Assembly: GCA_020002185.1 (NCBI GenBank)
Contig: CM034544.1
Location: forward strand, 310,001-374,000
Reading direction: 5' to 3'
Source of the DNA: Paraescarpia echinospica
Lineage: Eukaryota > Annelida > Polychaeta > Sabellida > Siboglinidae
Length of the DNA: 64,000 nucleotides
In this document: piece after piece, positions 1 to 11,254 of the stretch
How positions within the stretch are numbered: the stretch's first letter is position 1
Layout of the letters: every line of letters starts with the position of its first letter
Program-made: the position numbers and the translations under genes
The notes under the pieces: generated by a model
Told to the model about the DNA's origin: nothing
The model's database searches: none
What the model saw: only the letters and a program-made list of their open reading frames with translations

Positions 1-369
1 AATTTCAGCTCAAGGCTAGTATTGCATCCACAAAGGTATTTATAGTATTGCATCCACAAAGGTATTTATTAATGACAACATAGCTGAAACCTTCCTAGAT
101 GTCAGATATAACTAAATTAGTAGGTTTCGTAGGAAGTAATACTCATTGTGTGTCCTTAAAACAACTGTGCCCTGTTTTTAAAAGAATAGTTTTTTATGTA
201 TATAATATATTAATAAATAAGTATTTGTGCCAATGATCCCTTTTCATGTTGTCTTCTGTATAACAACATTTAAATTATGTTAAATGTGATCGCAGTTCAC
301 TAATACATGTTTGTAATCAACTACATTTTGCACTATATGAAGCCTTATCAATACTGTCATTGACTGCAG
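1..369. other. AT-rich sequence before first recognised exon
   Basis: I see no convincing exon or repeat here apart from a short direct duplication in the first 70 bases. It ends in an acceptor-like CTGCAG that opens the exon at 370. It is most simply an intron of the gene that follows. Confidence 0.4.
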
Positions 370-1667
370 TCAAATGGTGGAGTTGTTTCTAAAAATGAAA
401 ACGCACAATGGTGGGTGAATATTGGGTTAGATCCAGACGGATTTGAATATAAACCATTGTCCAAAATCAGAGGTAAGCCACCTTATACAATGGTTGTTAA
501 ATGTTATGTTTGATAACTAGTATTTTATGATGTTCACACAGTATATTGATACTGATTCGTTCTAAACGAAACCATATCACGCCCATGCTCATAGACATTT
601 CACATACTCTCTCCAGTTGACAATCTACACTATTCAACTATGTAATGTGAATCATTGTATTTGTGAATACAGTGTTTCCCTTTCACAGTGTCTTCCCTTC
701 CAGCTGTCAGGTCGAACGCAAGCAGTGTAGTGTCTCTGCCCGCTGCGATATGTCCCACTGCGATGTCTTCCCAGTCATCAACTGAGTCAATTGTGACACA
801 TGAGACATCTTCCAACTCATCTGTGACATCTCCCGAATCCATTCCAAATGCAGATCTTTCTCAGAATTTCGGTAAATATCAATGACAAAAACCCTTTCAA
901 AATAGCACAAGGTTTGTTTATTCACCATTTATGACCTGTTCCAAGAAGGCAGCCTATAATTGCATATAGCATATGTGACTTTTTAAATATTAGCATGAAT
1001 GTTAAAAAACTGTTAATGTATCTTAATATTTTATTTAGGTTCTTTTGGTGGGAAAGCCAATGTAACTGCAATTATTGGTCAGCACCTTGCTTACTGCGAA
1101 TTGTTGTTATACATGTTGCGATTCAGTTATTCCATAAAATAATGATCAACTTATTTTCATAGCCCGAATGAAGTGGACTCCGAAAATGACACGGAAGCTT
1201 CATGACAAATTCCATCATTGGATAATACTCCCAAGTCCACACTGGAATCTTCCAGGTAAATTAAAAATGTTGCAGATTGCTCCATATATATATATATACA
1301 ATTGTGTTCAATACATACGTAACACTTAAATCATCCATTCAGTATACATTTCCACACATACCTTTCGCTACTTAATTATTGTGATAAAAATAATAACAAC
1401 GTCTTGTGCTACGCCTTTATCCGCCAAATAAGGCGTTCATAATCCGTGTTCCAAATATCAGCGTTTGATCACTAGATCGGTAGAGTCTATTACAACAGAA
1501 TAGATTTAAAATGATTAAATCATTATCCTTTCACAGGGAAGCATCTGGTAGAAAGCTTCATGGAAGAAGAGGGACTAACAATGGGATACCTGAAAGTGAG
1601 GACGAAGTTGCTGAACGAACAGAAGAAAGAGCAGGTACGGATTCGAAAGGCTTTGCGATTCGCTTAG
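370..1667 (+). CDS. 3' part of a multi-exon gene with a Myb/SANT-like C-terminus, unknown function
   Basis: Five exons can be drawn at 370-472, 689-871, 1039-1077, 1163-1255 and 1537-1667. Each internal border has AG before and GT after, and the phases match at every junction. The exons sum to 549 nt, that is 182 codons plus a TAG stop at 1665-1667, with no internal stop. The second exon is Ser/Thr-rich and looks disordered. The last two exons encode a Trp-containing basic helical stretch (KWTPKMTRKLHDKF, then LPGKHLVESFMEEEGL and YLKVRTKLLNEQKK). That spacing resembles Myb/SANT-like DNA-binding domains in transposon-related and zinc-finger proteins. The start of the gene lies outside the window. 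An alternative donor (CAG/GTACGG) lies at 1634/1635. I do not recognise the gene; the Myb-like reading is inference, the exon structure is seen. Confidence 0.6.
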
Positions 1668-2135
1668 GTAATATATCAGGCTGGTTGTTATATGCTGGAG
1701 TAATAATGTGTTTGGTATATTCATCTAGCCGTACATGTACATTGTATGCTGTATATATATATATATTATATATAGAGGTTTTTTATTATGTTGTTTTGTG
1801 CACCCCTAAAACTACAGGTATTTTTAATAATTCATTTTGGAGATACAGCCTGTATTTCATAGTATTCATTTACAATACCTTGTTTGGTTAATGGATATTC
1901 CTTTTGCTCAAGGCTTTCATTGAAGAAGTTGGTATTTGGTTAAAGCGATGTATGTTTATGTACGTAAGTGAATAAAGTTGGTTTGTATGTAATTGTGTTT
2001 GCACAATTTGCCTGTTTCAGATTTGAGGAATTAGGAGGAAGGAGAATCGTCCGCCGGAGATGAAGCCAATCTTCCTATCATTAAGAAAACATTTCCAATA
2101 GTTATTAATAACCAACACTATCATATGTGTGTTAA
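1668..2135. other. 3' flank of the first gene
   Basis: AT-rich sequence with a short TA run near 1755-1775. An acceptor-like CTGTTTCAG lies near 2020, followed by a purine-rich stretch that stops at once in the gene's frame. It may be a non-coding 3' exon. Nothing else is recognisable. Confidence 0.3.
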
Positions 2136-2788
2136 GGGGAGACATCACAGCTAGATGGGATTTGTTTTAATTGCAAAATTAATGGAATTTTTTTACCAAG
2201 AGATACAGTGGGTCATACCGAACAAAATTTATATTGATTTTTTTCTACTGGACCGCCGTTTCCATGGCAACAAGCAAAACATCTTGAATTAGAGCCGTTC
2301 CAAAAATGACAACTCTTTAAAAGTTATGGATATTTTTATCATAATGTTTTCATAATCATCATTGGTTTATTAACTCTAAAACTTGACTAAAGATATTTAA
2401 ATGTTTGGAATATTTATATTTTTTATAAATTTGATAATTATGTCGTAATTTTTTTTTAATCAGCACATTTTTATACTACACAAAGGTGTTCCATAAAACA
2501 GGCATGTTTTTAGACAGTTTTCGGAGCATGTACTGGTGAATACAACAATGCAGAATGTTGTGAATTCTTGATGCCAAAAATGTGACTTCCTGTAAATGGC
2601 CATAAAATATTGTATAATGCGATTGATTACTTGATAGAGGTAACATTTAACCTTGAACACAATTGATTTACAGATACATAATGATTACAAAAGTGAACTT
2701 TATTGATAGCTAACAAAAGATAAAAAGCTATTAGAATATGGTGGAAACGCTTTGTGAGTAAACATTATTTTAGGTGGGGTGTCTCCCC
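2136..2788. mobile_element. TTAA-flanked non-autonomous DNA transposon (MITE-like)
   Basis: The ends are short inverted repeats (GGGGAGACA at 2136, TGTCTCCCC at 2788), each directly flanked by TTAA (2132-2135 and 2789-2792). TTAA target duplication is known for piggyBac and Kolobok elements. The 653-bp interior is AT-rich with no transposase frame. The family is not assigned. Confidence 0.55.
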
Positions 2789-3595
2789 TTAATATTGCAA
2801 TTTTAAAGGTGTCTTGATTTACGGTATGTAAAACTGTATCCGCTTCAAGATATCAATTACGTGGAGATAAATGCAGAAAGAAGACTCAAAAACAAAGAAT
2901 TTGTTCAAAATAAAGGAGATAATTTTGTAGTAAACGCGGGAAGGCAGCACATACATCAACATTGGCAACAATAAGATATTCTTCCCAACGCAGGAAATTT
3001 TGCACCTTTGTTGCCTTTGTCTTTGAGTTCGCACTGGTTTTAAAGGGTCCTTTTCCGGTGGGATCTCATGATGTTCATATGTTGACAACCGATTTTGTGT
3101 TGCTGCTAACGAACGGTGTAAATAATATGTGTGTGTTTTCCGGTGGCTGTATAAGTAGCGTAGTTTGTGTTTTATCTAGAAAATAAAATACTTGTTTGAA
3201 CGTACCCTGTTATTATGTCGGTGTTCGGTAGAAAAATAATATTGCGTTTGTTTTTATGGCATGTCATTACCGATCGCATATAGGCCATGTATGCTGATCA
3301 ATACAGAATATAATATTTGGCGCCAATTAAGCAATATCGAATTATGTATCGCACATATTTCTACACTGTTTCCAAGATCGATGCTAATAATCTACGAGTC
3401 ATGTTACGATAAGACCACATTTGGTATACTTGGTACACTCTTCCTTTGCCGCCGGAAAAAATATGTGCACACTTTGGAAATTACTGTTGACAGTAATATT
3501 AGTTTACTAGCAGAGATACTCGGCGTTGCACGGGGGGGGGGCAGTCCTATATATTTTCTAATTTAAGCCACATAAGGTATACAATAAAAACTTAC
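2789..3595. other. No recognised gene
   Basis: Open frames here are short and do not resemble any family I know. A G-run near 3531-3540 is the only low-complexity feature. Confidence 0.4.
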
Positions 3596-3985
3596 CCCGG
3601 ATGAATTTCTAAAAAAATCTACGAACCACTCGAATGGGCCGGTTTGATCGCATGCCAAATTTTAGTCCCATACATGAAAACTGACAAAGAATGAGGCATT
3701 TAAAAATTATGATCACAAGATCCCGACCCCCGGACAAATTTCGAAAAAGTCTAAATCTACGAACCACCTCAAAGGGCCCATTAGGTCGCGTACAAAATAT
3801 CAGCCACGTACATGCAATACTGACGGAGATATGGGCCATTTTAAAATTGTGACCCCCAAGATCCCGACCCCAGGACAAATTAAAAAAAGTCTACATCTCT
3901 GAACCACCCGTATGGGTCCGCCAGGTCGCATACAAAATTTAAGCAAAAATGACGGAGATATGGGGGCACACACATACAGATAAAC
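3596..3985. repeat. Degenerate tandem repeat, about 137-143 bp, three copies
   Basis: The phrase (ac)gaaccac(c) followed by a GGGCC or GGGTCCGCC block, 'aggtcgc.tacaaaat' and 'gacggagatatgg' recurs near 3620, 3757 and 3900. Copies are diverged and end in a CACACACATACAG tail, as in dispersed repeats. Confidence 0.5.
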
Positions 3986-4126
3986 AAACTGTTTAATAAT
4001 AATGATGCATTTATTACATTATATATGTATAATATATGTGCGACAAAACGTACGTTTGTTGGCGACAGACAGCCGTTTTCATTGGGATGTATATAGTATC
4101 AATACATTAGTCAAATGACACAGCGT

Positions 4127-4383
4127 GTCTCCCGATAGTCGGTTTTTGTCATATACATGTGATTGTCTCCCGATAGTCGGATTTGTGCATACATTTAGGC
4201 CGTGACTATCGGGAGACATACAAAATAATATTTTTTTTTTTATTCCATTATGAAGCATATCATAAGAACTGCTAACGAAAATGATGTTTAATGGTACAAA
4301 TGTGAAGGCATTTAACAAAATTACTTAGAAGTTATGCAGGTTTTAGTAATGTCTCTCGATAGTCGAAGTCTCCCGATAACCGC
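4127..4383. repeat. Five copies of a 14-16 nt motif in direct and inverted orientation
   Basis: GTCTCCCGATAGTCGG occurs at 4127-4142 and 4165-4180 and in inverted form at 4204-4217. Variants lie at 4351-4364 and 4368-4383. The direct and inverted copies could form hairpins. A TA-rich run follows at about 4394-4414. Confidence 0.6.
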
Positions 4384-4424
4384 ATTTAGGAGTATATATA
4401 TATATATATTATATCGACACTACG

Positions 4425-5050
4425 CAGAGAGAGAACGTTGAAAGCTACGTCAATCTGGGACACCGATACAGTATCAGAGACAAAAACTAAGACAAGCAGA
4501 TTCAAAGAAGGATCACCACCGGCTGGACAGCATTCGCCAAACACCGCGACATCTTCAAGGGTAACTGGAACCTGTTTGAAGAGACAAGTCTTCAACTCAT
4601 ACATACTTCCAGCGATGACATACGGCACGGAAATATGGGCAATCACCATCTAGGCAAAGAACAAGCTAGCAGCCGCACAAACAAAGATGAAAAGAAGTAT
4701 GTTAAACAGCACATATCGGTAGAGAAAAACAAACATCTGGGTAAGACAGAAGACAAAGGTCATAGACGTGATAGAAGAAATCAGAAGGCAGAAGTGGACC
4801 TGGGCAGGGCACATCAGCAGACTACGAGATAACCGATGGACATCGCGTATCACAACCTGGAGACCTTACGAAGGGAAACGATCTAAAGGAAGACCGGCGA
4901 GACGGTGGAGAGACGAACTACACGAGTACTGGAAGGGCACCATCTGGCAGAGGATAGCGCAAGACAGGTAGATTTGAAAACGACATGCTGAGGCCTTCGC
5001 CCAACCACGGGACACTAAGGCTACACAATGATGATGATGATGACGATGAA
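4425..5050 (+). pseudogene. 5'-truncated RTE-like retrotransposon, C-terminal end of the endonuclease-RT protein
   Basis: Translation gives the C-terminal tail typical of RTE-type endonuclease/RT proteins. Examples are GWTAFAKHRDIFKGN near 4521-4565, LKRQVFNSYILPAMTYG near 4575-4625, WTWAGHISRLRDNRWT near 4798-4845 and GRPARRWRDELHEYWKGTIW near 4890-4950. The copy is dead: an in-frame stop near 4490, a frameshift near 4560 and further stops at 4651-4653 and 4720-4722. The frame ends at 4969-4971. A run of ATG/ACG trinucleotides at 5029-5049 follows, which fits the simple-repeat tails of RTE elements. The catalytic RT domain is absent. Confidence 0.8.
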
Positions 5051-5868
5051 GGAGATACTACAGGCAGTCTCACACGTGCAGGCCATTTGACAGTGCCTGG
5101 GAACAATGTACTATCTAGGAACGAGTCCTTGAATAGTCCGCAAAGTATACTTTGTTGCCATTATTACGTTAATACAATGTTTTAAATACTGTCGGCAATC
5201 AAAGTCTTTCATTGAACACTTCAAAGGGAGATACATTGTTGCAAAACGCAAATAAGTTACAATGTGTCAGTTGCTTTCAACAAAGTCCACTTCAAAGGGT
5301 TTGTGTTTGCAGTTACCGTGGAAAACAGTCCCCTAGACAATTGACAATATTTATTCAACCAATGTCGCACAATTGGCCATTGAGTTAGAACGGGTAACAG
5401 CTATTCATATATAGTCAGGATTGTATAATCTTTACCTAATCAATTAACTAACGCAATCGATGTTAAATTATTCTATTAAACTAAAACACGTTTAGAGTAA
5501 AGACTGATATAAACATGACGTAGTTTTTATTTCAGTTGCAATATAATTATTGTTTTTTATCATTATAGTTTTCGGGAAAGCATAATCATCTAACATATTT
5601 TAATTTATACATGGCGTCATCTTAATTCATTAATTGTTACATACACATATCACGTCATACATGGTAAACGACAACATGACAACAACTTATACATGACAAT
5701 TGTATTGACATATATATCCACGGCACCGGGATTTGAGCTGGAACGGCCAGTGACAGAGTCAGTAGACTAAAGAAAACGCCAGTATAATTGTCGAGGTCCA
5801 TGTGTAAATTGAGTGCCGTGTTCCTACACCCCAGCTGACACACCCTAGGCGGGCATTACTGCTCCTTG
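5051..5868. other. No recognised gene
   Basis: AT-rich sequence without a convincing frame or repeat. It separates the RTE tail from the hAT remnant. Confidence 0.4.
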
Positions 5869-8393
5869 TCAGTGTTCAGTGACCGGTGGTACGCGCTCTG
5901 CAGACTTCAGTGTGGCGGCTCTGTACTCGCGGTCGATGCAACTCACTGAGTTCGACGAGAGCACGAGTAGCGCCTCCAGTGTGTAGTCGCCCAGCGCATT
6001 CCGTGTGTCGGTTTTGTTCTGTCTGACGCAGGAGAAGACACACTCGTAATGCGCACTGCTGTGAGGGATGGTGAGAATACCTAGCATCACACTAGACAGC
6101 CTGACATGGCTTCACATCGTCGTCGTTCTTCTTGTCACTTAGTGCCTAGCATCACACTAGACAGAGACTGGCATGGCTTCACACCGTCGTCGTTCTTCTT
6201 GTCACTTAGTGCCTAGCATCACACTAGACAGAGCCTGGCATGGCTTCACACCGTCGTCGTTCTTCTTGTCACTTAGTGTCTAGCATCACACTAGACAGAG
6301 ACTGGCATGGCTTCACATCGTCGTCGTTCTTCTTGTCACTTAGTGCCTAGCATCACACTAGGCAGAGCCTGACATGGCTTCACACCGTCGTCGTTCTTCT
6401 TGTCACTTAGTGCCTAGCATCACACTAGACAGAGCCTGACATGGCTTCACACCGTCGTCGTTCTTCTTGTCACTTAGTGCCTAGCATCACACTAGACAGA
6501 GACTGGCATGGCTTCACACCGTCGTCGTTCTTCTTGTCACTTAGTGCCTAGCATCACACTAGACAGAGCCTGACATGGCTTCACATCGTCGTCGTTCTTC
6601 TTGTCACTTAGTGCCTAGCATCACACTAGACAGAGACTGGCATGGCTTCACATCGTCGTCGTTCTTCTTGTCACTTAGTGCCTAGCATCACACTAGACAG
6701 AGACTGGCATGGCTTCACACCGCCGTCGTTCTTCTTGTCACTTAGTGTCTAGCATCACACTAGACAGAGACTGGCATGGCTTCACACCGCCGTCGTTCTT
6801 CTTGTCACTTAGTGTCTAGCATCACACTAGACAGAGACTGGCATGGCTTCACACAGTCGTCGTTCTTCTTGACACTTAGTGCTTTCCAGGACTGATCCGT
6901 TCTGTCGCGGACGCAGTCGTCGATTGGCGTGCACTGGTATTCAGCGAACGCCCATCAGATCTGCTGATTTAGCGCTCGTCTGCAGGGAGACATCAGCCAA
7001 CTCAGCTCGCTTCAGTACCTCGTCTTGCAGCGGCAGCTTAGCGATGAGGTAATCGCACACTGTCTCGAAATACGTGCGGCCCTACGGAAGAATTAATCAA
7101 TTCGAACCTGACGCAGACCATTAGTTTCTCTTTCAGAGATGAACTTCCTTGCTTCAATTCCGATAATGAGGTCTGCGTTGGTCTTCTGGTGATATGCCAG
7201 CTTGTATTGGACGGCATCCATCTCTGTCTGCCCATGTAACTTGATGGCCGCTGGTTTCACGAAACGCATAATGATCTTCAGCAGCAAGGTGTGCAGACTG
7301 CGACACGGGGAATGCACCTTCGGGGCGTCTGACTCAGCAACACTTCATCGAAGACGCCGTTGCTGTACAGAAGGAACGTACAGTAGAGGCGGTTCGTCGG
7401 TGACTTCAGGAAAGTGACAACTCTCCCGACGCGACTCTTCTGCTCCACAGCCGTCTTCCCGGGTGCCGATTATTCGGCCTTGAAATAGGCCTTCAGCGCC
7501 TCTCATTTTTTAAGGAGGCGCTACAGACAGCGACCGATGCTGAGCCAGGGCGTCGACACATGCTTCAACATCCTCTGCTGGTCAACTTCAAGTTCAAGAA
7601 CTCATTGAAACTGCTTCAGGACTCTTCCGGAAATAGAAGAATACGTCGATCAAGATGGCCGACGCGGACATTGGCTGACATATATATATATACGAGGTGT
7701 AATGTGCAGCCGGCGATAGCGATGTTTCTGTGTTTCTTCATGCACAAGGCGAACACCCCCTTCTCCTTCCCAGTCATGACAATGGCGTTGTCACATCCAA
7801 GAGCGAGGCAGTTCTCCCAGGGAACGTGATGCTTCTCAAACTCTCCGTCTATGAGCTTGGAGATGGCTTCCCCCGTTGCCGATCCTCTGCACACCAGTAC
7901 TGAATACGCGTCGGAACGCACTTCCAGTGTCATCGGCACCACCGTCCTGACGACCAGTGGGAATTGCTAGCTCCCGCCGTCGTCATTTCCGTCCATCGAT
8001 AGGATGAACAGTCTCGACCGCATGCGTTCTACTAGAATGCTTCGCGCATTTCCTGCCTTTTATCAGCGCTGTCGCTTTGCTGCGCACACAGTGGAATTTC
8101 CGCGCAATAGCGGGGTCCGGAAACATCACTTTTACGGAAAAGTGAAGTTTCTGCTGCGGAAATTGGCAAGTTGAGCTCTGCCCACAAGTCTGACATCGCT
8201 GCTTCGGCCTTCGTCAGTTTGCTTTTGTGAAAACCCCACGTATCGGCTGGGACGATCTCGTCAACTCGAGGTATTCGTGATGATGCTATCAACTCGGGCC
8301 ACGGCTCCGTGTAGTTGGTTTTATACGTCTGCTCTATTTTAGCTTTCTTTTTTGAACAGTTGCGTTATCAGAAGTAGATCTTTTCTCCGCCAT
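5869..8393 (-). pseudogene. Broken hAT-superfamily transposase
   Basis: Reading the - strand, an ATG at 8393 opens a short basic N-terminus; a one-base shift in an A-run near 8345 leads into a frame reading TYKTNYTEPWPELIASSR. Next come a GEFEKHHVPWENCLALGCDN block (about 7860-7800) and AGCTLHLV (about 7700). WLSIGRCL follows near 7545, where the usual STRW is STPW. Then come GQTEMDAVQYKLAYH (about 7240-7195), a VCDYLIAKLPLQDEVLKR block (about 7060-7010) and the C-terminal dimerisation region ILTIPHSSAHYECVF (about 6080-6035). Such blocks are characteristic of hAT transposases. Several stops and frameshifts separate them, so no protein can be made. A 67-bp minisatellite occupies 6081-6882 inside the coding region. 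Terminal inverted repeats were not identified. Confidence 0.8.
6081..6882. repeat. 67-bp minisatellite, about 12 copies, inside the hAT coding region
   Basis: Units begin CTAGCATCACACTAGACAG, repeat every 67 bp (first spacing 65) and differ by a few substitutions. The unit overlaps the transposase codons immediately before the C-terminal LTIPHS block, so it appears to have been copied from coding sequence. Since 67 is not a multiple of 3, the expansion destroys the frame. Confidence 0.9.
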
Positions 8394-8845
8394 AGCTAAA
8401 GTTGGTTTGCCAGTGACGCGCTGGAGCTTGTGGTAACGTCATCAAGACAATAATAATTGTTTCATCTGAATTAGTTTTTTTTTGCGCGGGTTAGGACATT
8501 TTCTGGCGTCTAGAGTGTTTTTTTTATAGATTTATGTGATATGGGACATGTTAAAAATATCAGTGGTGGCTTTTTCCCCCCTAATACGGCGACAGTTTCC
8601 GTATTGCCGTAATCTGCGTTGCGTGTCCTTAATGATTACGGAAAATCCGTCACTGAAATAGGTCGATATAATTACACGAGAACAATCATGGGGCCGAGGA
8701 CTACAGTCGTATGCTTTTTGATCTCCTCTCTTCCCCTTATTTTTAAAGATATAACCCTAATAAAAAATCCATAACGCATTAAATAAAATAAATAACAAAT
8801 GTAATGTAGATGTGGGTATAATTATATACCCGGTTCATCCCCTGC
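8394..8845. other. No recognised gene
   Basis: AT-rich spacer between the hAT start and the TatD-like 3' end. It may hold the terminal sequences of either element, but I could not define them. Confidence 0.4.
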
Positions 8846-9523
8846 CTACACCTGATAGGATGCCCTTGCGTTGAGGGCGACGATCCTCAGCACAACCCAG
8901 CCAGGGAGATTCCGGTGAACTGCAGCAAATTTGGTGGCGTGGCCCACTACTTCATAAGGGTGCCCACTAGTGTGTCCCCGTGACAGCATGGGGGAGTCCG
9001 TCTCCAACACGAGACGAGCGAGATCCATGTGGCGAGCCACATCCGCGAAATCCGCCGCCCGTGTTGTCTTTTGAGTGACCCCAAACACTGTGTTTGGGGT
9101 CACTCAAAAGTCACCAGTATAGCAGTGGACTTGGATCTTCTGCTGGCGGTGGGTGTTCTGGGTAAGGATGACCAACGACTCACACATAACTGCCGACATG
9201 GGGTGATCGGCGCCTGGACGTAGGTGCAGGACGACCGGCTTCCCCAGTTCCTTAACTAGGACAATGTGCCGTTGGAACAGGTGTCGCTGGGCGGGCAGCG
9301 AATGGGGAGGTTCTGTGAAGTCGAGCCCACACTCCCCATCTGAGCAGCAGTATACACAACCATTAACGTGTCTACAGTATGAATGGACGCTGGGACCAGT
9401 AAGGTGTGGTGTACTGTCTGGCCTAAATGTGCCCCCATTCACTGACTCGGTCTGTTGCTGTTGGCCGTCCACATGTTGGTAACTACCTGGGGTGGGTCTT
9501 TGGCCAACTGGATTCACCCTCAC
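8846..9523 (-). pseudogene. TatD-type metal-dependent nuclease domain, C-terminal part, one in-frame stop
   Basis: TatD proteins are metal-dependent TIM-barrel DNases. The - strand frame shows the family landmarks in order: ECGLDFTEPPH (about 9340), VLVKELGKPVVLHLR (about 9270-9225), VHCYTGD (about 9130) and LVLETDSPMLS (about 9015-8980). GHPYEVVGHATK and a final VALNAR follow. The metal-binding His of VLHLR, His of HCYTG and Asp of LETDSP are present. The N-terminal HxH strand is not visible. A TGA at 9104-9106 interrupts an otherwise continuous frame; it lies in a 43-nt palindrome where the family normally has about a dozen more residues. An in-frame TAA at about 9524-9526 joins it to the Arg/Ser-rich linker upstream. 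Confidence 0.8.
9068..9110. repeat. Perfect 21-bp inverted repeat with 1-nt spacer
   Basis: Arms at 9068-9088 and 9090-9110 are exact reverse complements around the T at 9089. The palindrome lies at the break in the TatD frame and contains its stop codon. Confidence 0.95.
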
Positions 9524-9834
9524 TTAATGTTGCAGCCTCCTTTTCATTACGTAGGGGGAGGCAGAGAAATCACGAGGTCGAGGACTGAGACGATAGTCAT
9601 ATGCTCTTGCATTGACCCTGTCATGATACCTCGGCCGATCTCGATCATTGTCAAGAGAGGTATTGCTGCGATCACGGCTGTGACAGTATGTCGCGCATCA
9701 CCTGTATGTCCCTTGCCTTGCCCGTGTGAGCGGTCGCCACGACGAGGACTTCTCCGAGCCCGTGGTAGCTACCATTCTGGCGTTGGTGGCTCCGTCTAGG
9801 GCTATGTCGGTGATTTCTCCGCCGGGTACGGGAA

Positions 9835-10182
9835 CTATCAGACTGAGAGTCGGTAGAGCTGCTGCCAGGGCTGCTGGTACTGCTCCGACGTTGACGTCTA
9901 CGACTTACTCTTGTCACCTCCCTGCGACGGCGTAATGTGTTAGGGGGGGGGGCTATCAGACTGAGAGTCGGTAGAGCTGCTGCCAGGGCTGCTGGTACTG
10001 CTCCGACGTTGACGTCTACGACTTACTCTTGTCACCTCCCTGCGACGGCGTAATGTGTTAGGGGGGGGGGCTATCAGACTGAGAGTCGGTAGAGCTGCTG
10101 CCAGGGCTGCTGGTACTGCTCCGACGTTGACGTCTACGACTTACTCTTGTCACCTCCCTGCGACGGCGTAATGTGTTATAGA
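9835..10182. repeat. 118-bp tandem repeat, three copies
   Basis: Copies begin at 9835, 9953 and 10071 and are nearly identical. A run of nine or ten G separates them. The unit covers the Arg/Ser-rich codons after the zinc knuckles, and 118 is not a multiple of 3. Confidence 0.95.
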
Positions 10183-10886
10183 ACACTCGCGAGTGATATG
10201 TCCTTTCCCGTTACACTCGAAGCCGGTGAGCGGCGACAACGAGTGCCTCTTTTTGTTTGCGCAGTCACGTGATCGCTGACCAGAACCCCCACAAGTATAA
10301 CAGGCATCACTTGTGGGTGCCACTTTGCATGTAACAGCGAAATGTTGGAGCTGGCTAACTACTCCGTGAAGCAGGTCCTGTCAGTCTGGGAATGTGTCAG
10401 AGCCTCAGTTGTCACTGCTGTAGGCCTATCATCGAAGGAAACCTGTCAAGTAATGAACACTCCCCGATTACCGAATATACGTGACACGCCCTGGATGTGC
10501 GTTACTGTCCCTGCTGTTTTCTGAATCGATCTGGGATTGCGGAATTTCAAAGCTTCTTGAGCCGGAATCCTATCCCTGAGGCCCTTCATGAACGCAGGCA
10601 CCGCCAGGGTTTGGAGGGTGGAATCATCTACCATGTCTGGTAAGCCTGGTTAGTTAGGGCATAGACACGGTCCCCGAACGTGTCCATACTGCCCCCCTCT
10701 TCCTGTCGCACGTTAGACAGTTCTGCACGAAGTGTCGTTATTAGAGCGGGTCTTCGGCTTCCAGACCTCTCCTGGAGAGCAGCAATGCATCGTGTATAGG
10801 CGTTACGTTTTTTATTAGTAAAGTTTTGCCCAAAGGTCACCAAAGGTGTCGTGCACGGGCCCAATTTACTCCTTTATACTACTTAT

Positions 10887-11106
10887 AGGCGTTGCGTTCT
10901 GCCAGAGGGAAGCTCCGGTGGGCTGTCAATGCATGATGTATAGGCGTTGCGTTCTGCCAGAGGGAAGCTCCGGTGGGCTGTCAATGCATGGTGTATAGGC
11001 GTTGCGTTCTGTCAGAGGGAAGCTCCGGTGGGCTGTCAATGCATGGTGTATAGGCGTTGCGTTCTGCCAGAGGGAAGCTCCGGTGGGCTGTCAATGTAGG
11101 GCCCTG
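10887..11106. repeat. 55-bp tandem repeat, four copies plus one diverged copy
   Basis: AGGCGTTGCGTTCTG recurs at 10887, 10942, 10997 and 11052. A diverged copy lies near 10782-10812. It splits the Gag coding region and is out of frame. Confidence 0.95.
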
Positions 11107-11254
11107 AGACACGACACGAGACGTATTAAACGTTCACGGTCGTCCCAATGGTAGTGGGTCGCGAGGAATTCAAATTGGTGGTACCAATTGTCCCAATCTC
11201 CGACCTTCCCCTCGAACTTGTCGAGATTCACGTCTGTGTGATTGTGAATTGGAA

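Larger units (their letters stand above)
9524..11231 (-). pseudogene. Retroelement-like Gag with tandem zinc knuckles and Arg/Ser-rich linker, fused upstream of TatD
   Basis: Reading the - strand, a Gag N-terminal region (KFEGKVGDWDNWYHQFEFLA, WDDRERLIRLVSCLR; 11231-11098) matches Ty3-type Gag style. After a 55-bp tandem repeat it resumes with QERSGSRRPALITTLRAEL, EGGSMDTFGDRVYALTNQAY and TLQTLAVPAFMKGLRDR (10800-10550). Two zinc knuckles follow. The first (10261-10302) reads CYTCGGSGQRSRDC, where the usual His is Gln. The second (about 10190-10230) has lost its first Cys but keeps CNGKGHITREC. Next comes a basic Arg/Ser-rich stretch (SRRRQRRSSTSSPGSSSTDS; 9917-9835), then an Arg/Asp-rich linker in frame with the TatD domain. 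Several shifts and stops make it a pseudogene. No protease or RT is seen. Confidence 0.65.

Noticed and set aside
1511..1891. 126-codon + strand frame
   Set aside because: It overlaps exon 1537-1667 in a different frame; the spliced frame is supported by matching phases at four junctions.
9455..9935. + strand frames opposite the TatD and linker region
   Set aside because: They are shadows; the - strand carries the recognisable motifs.
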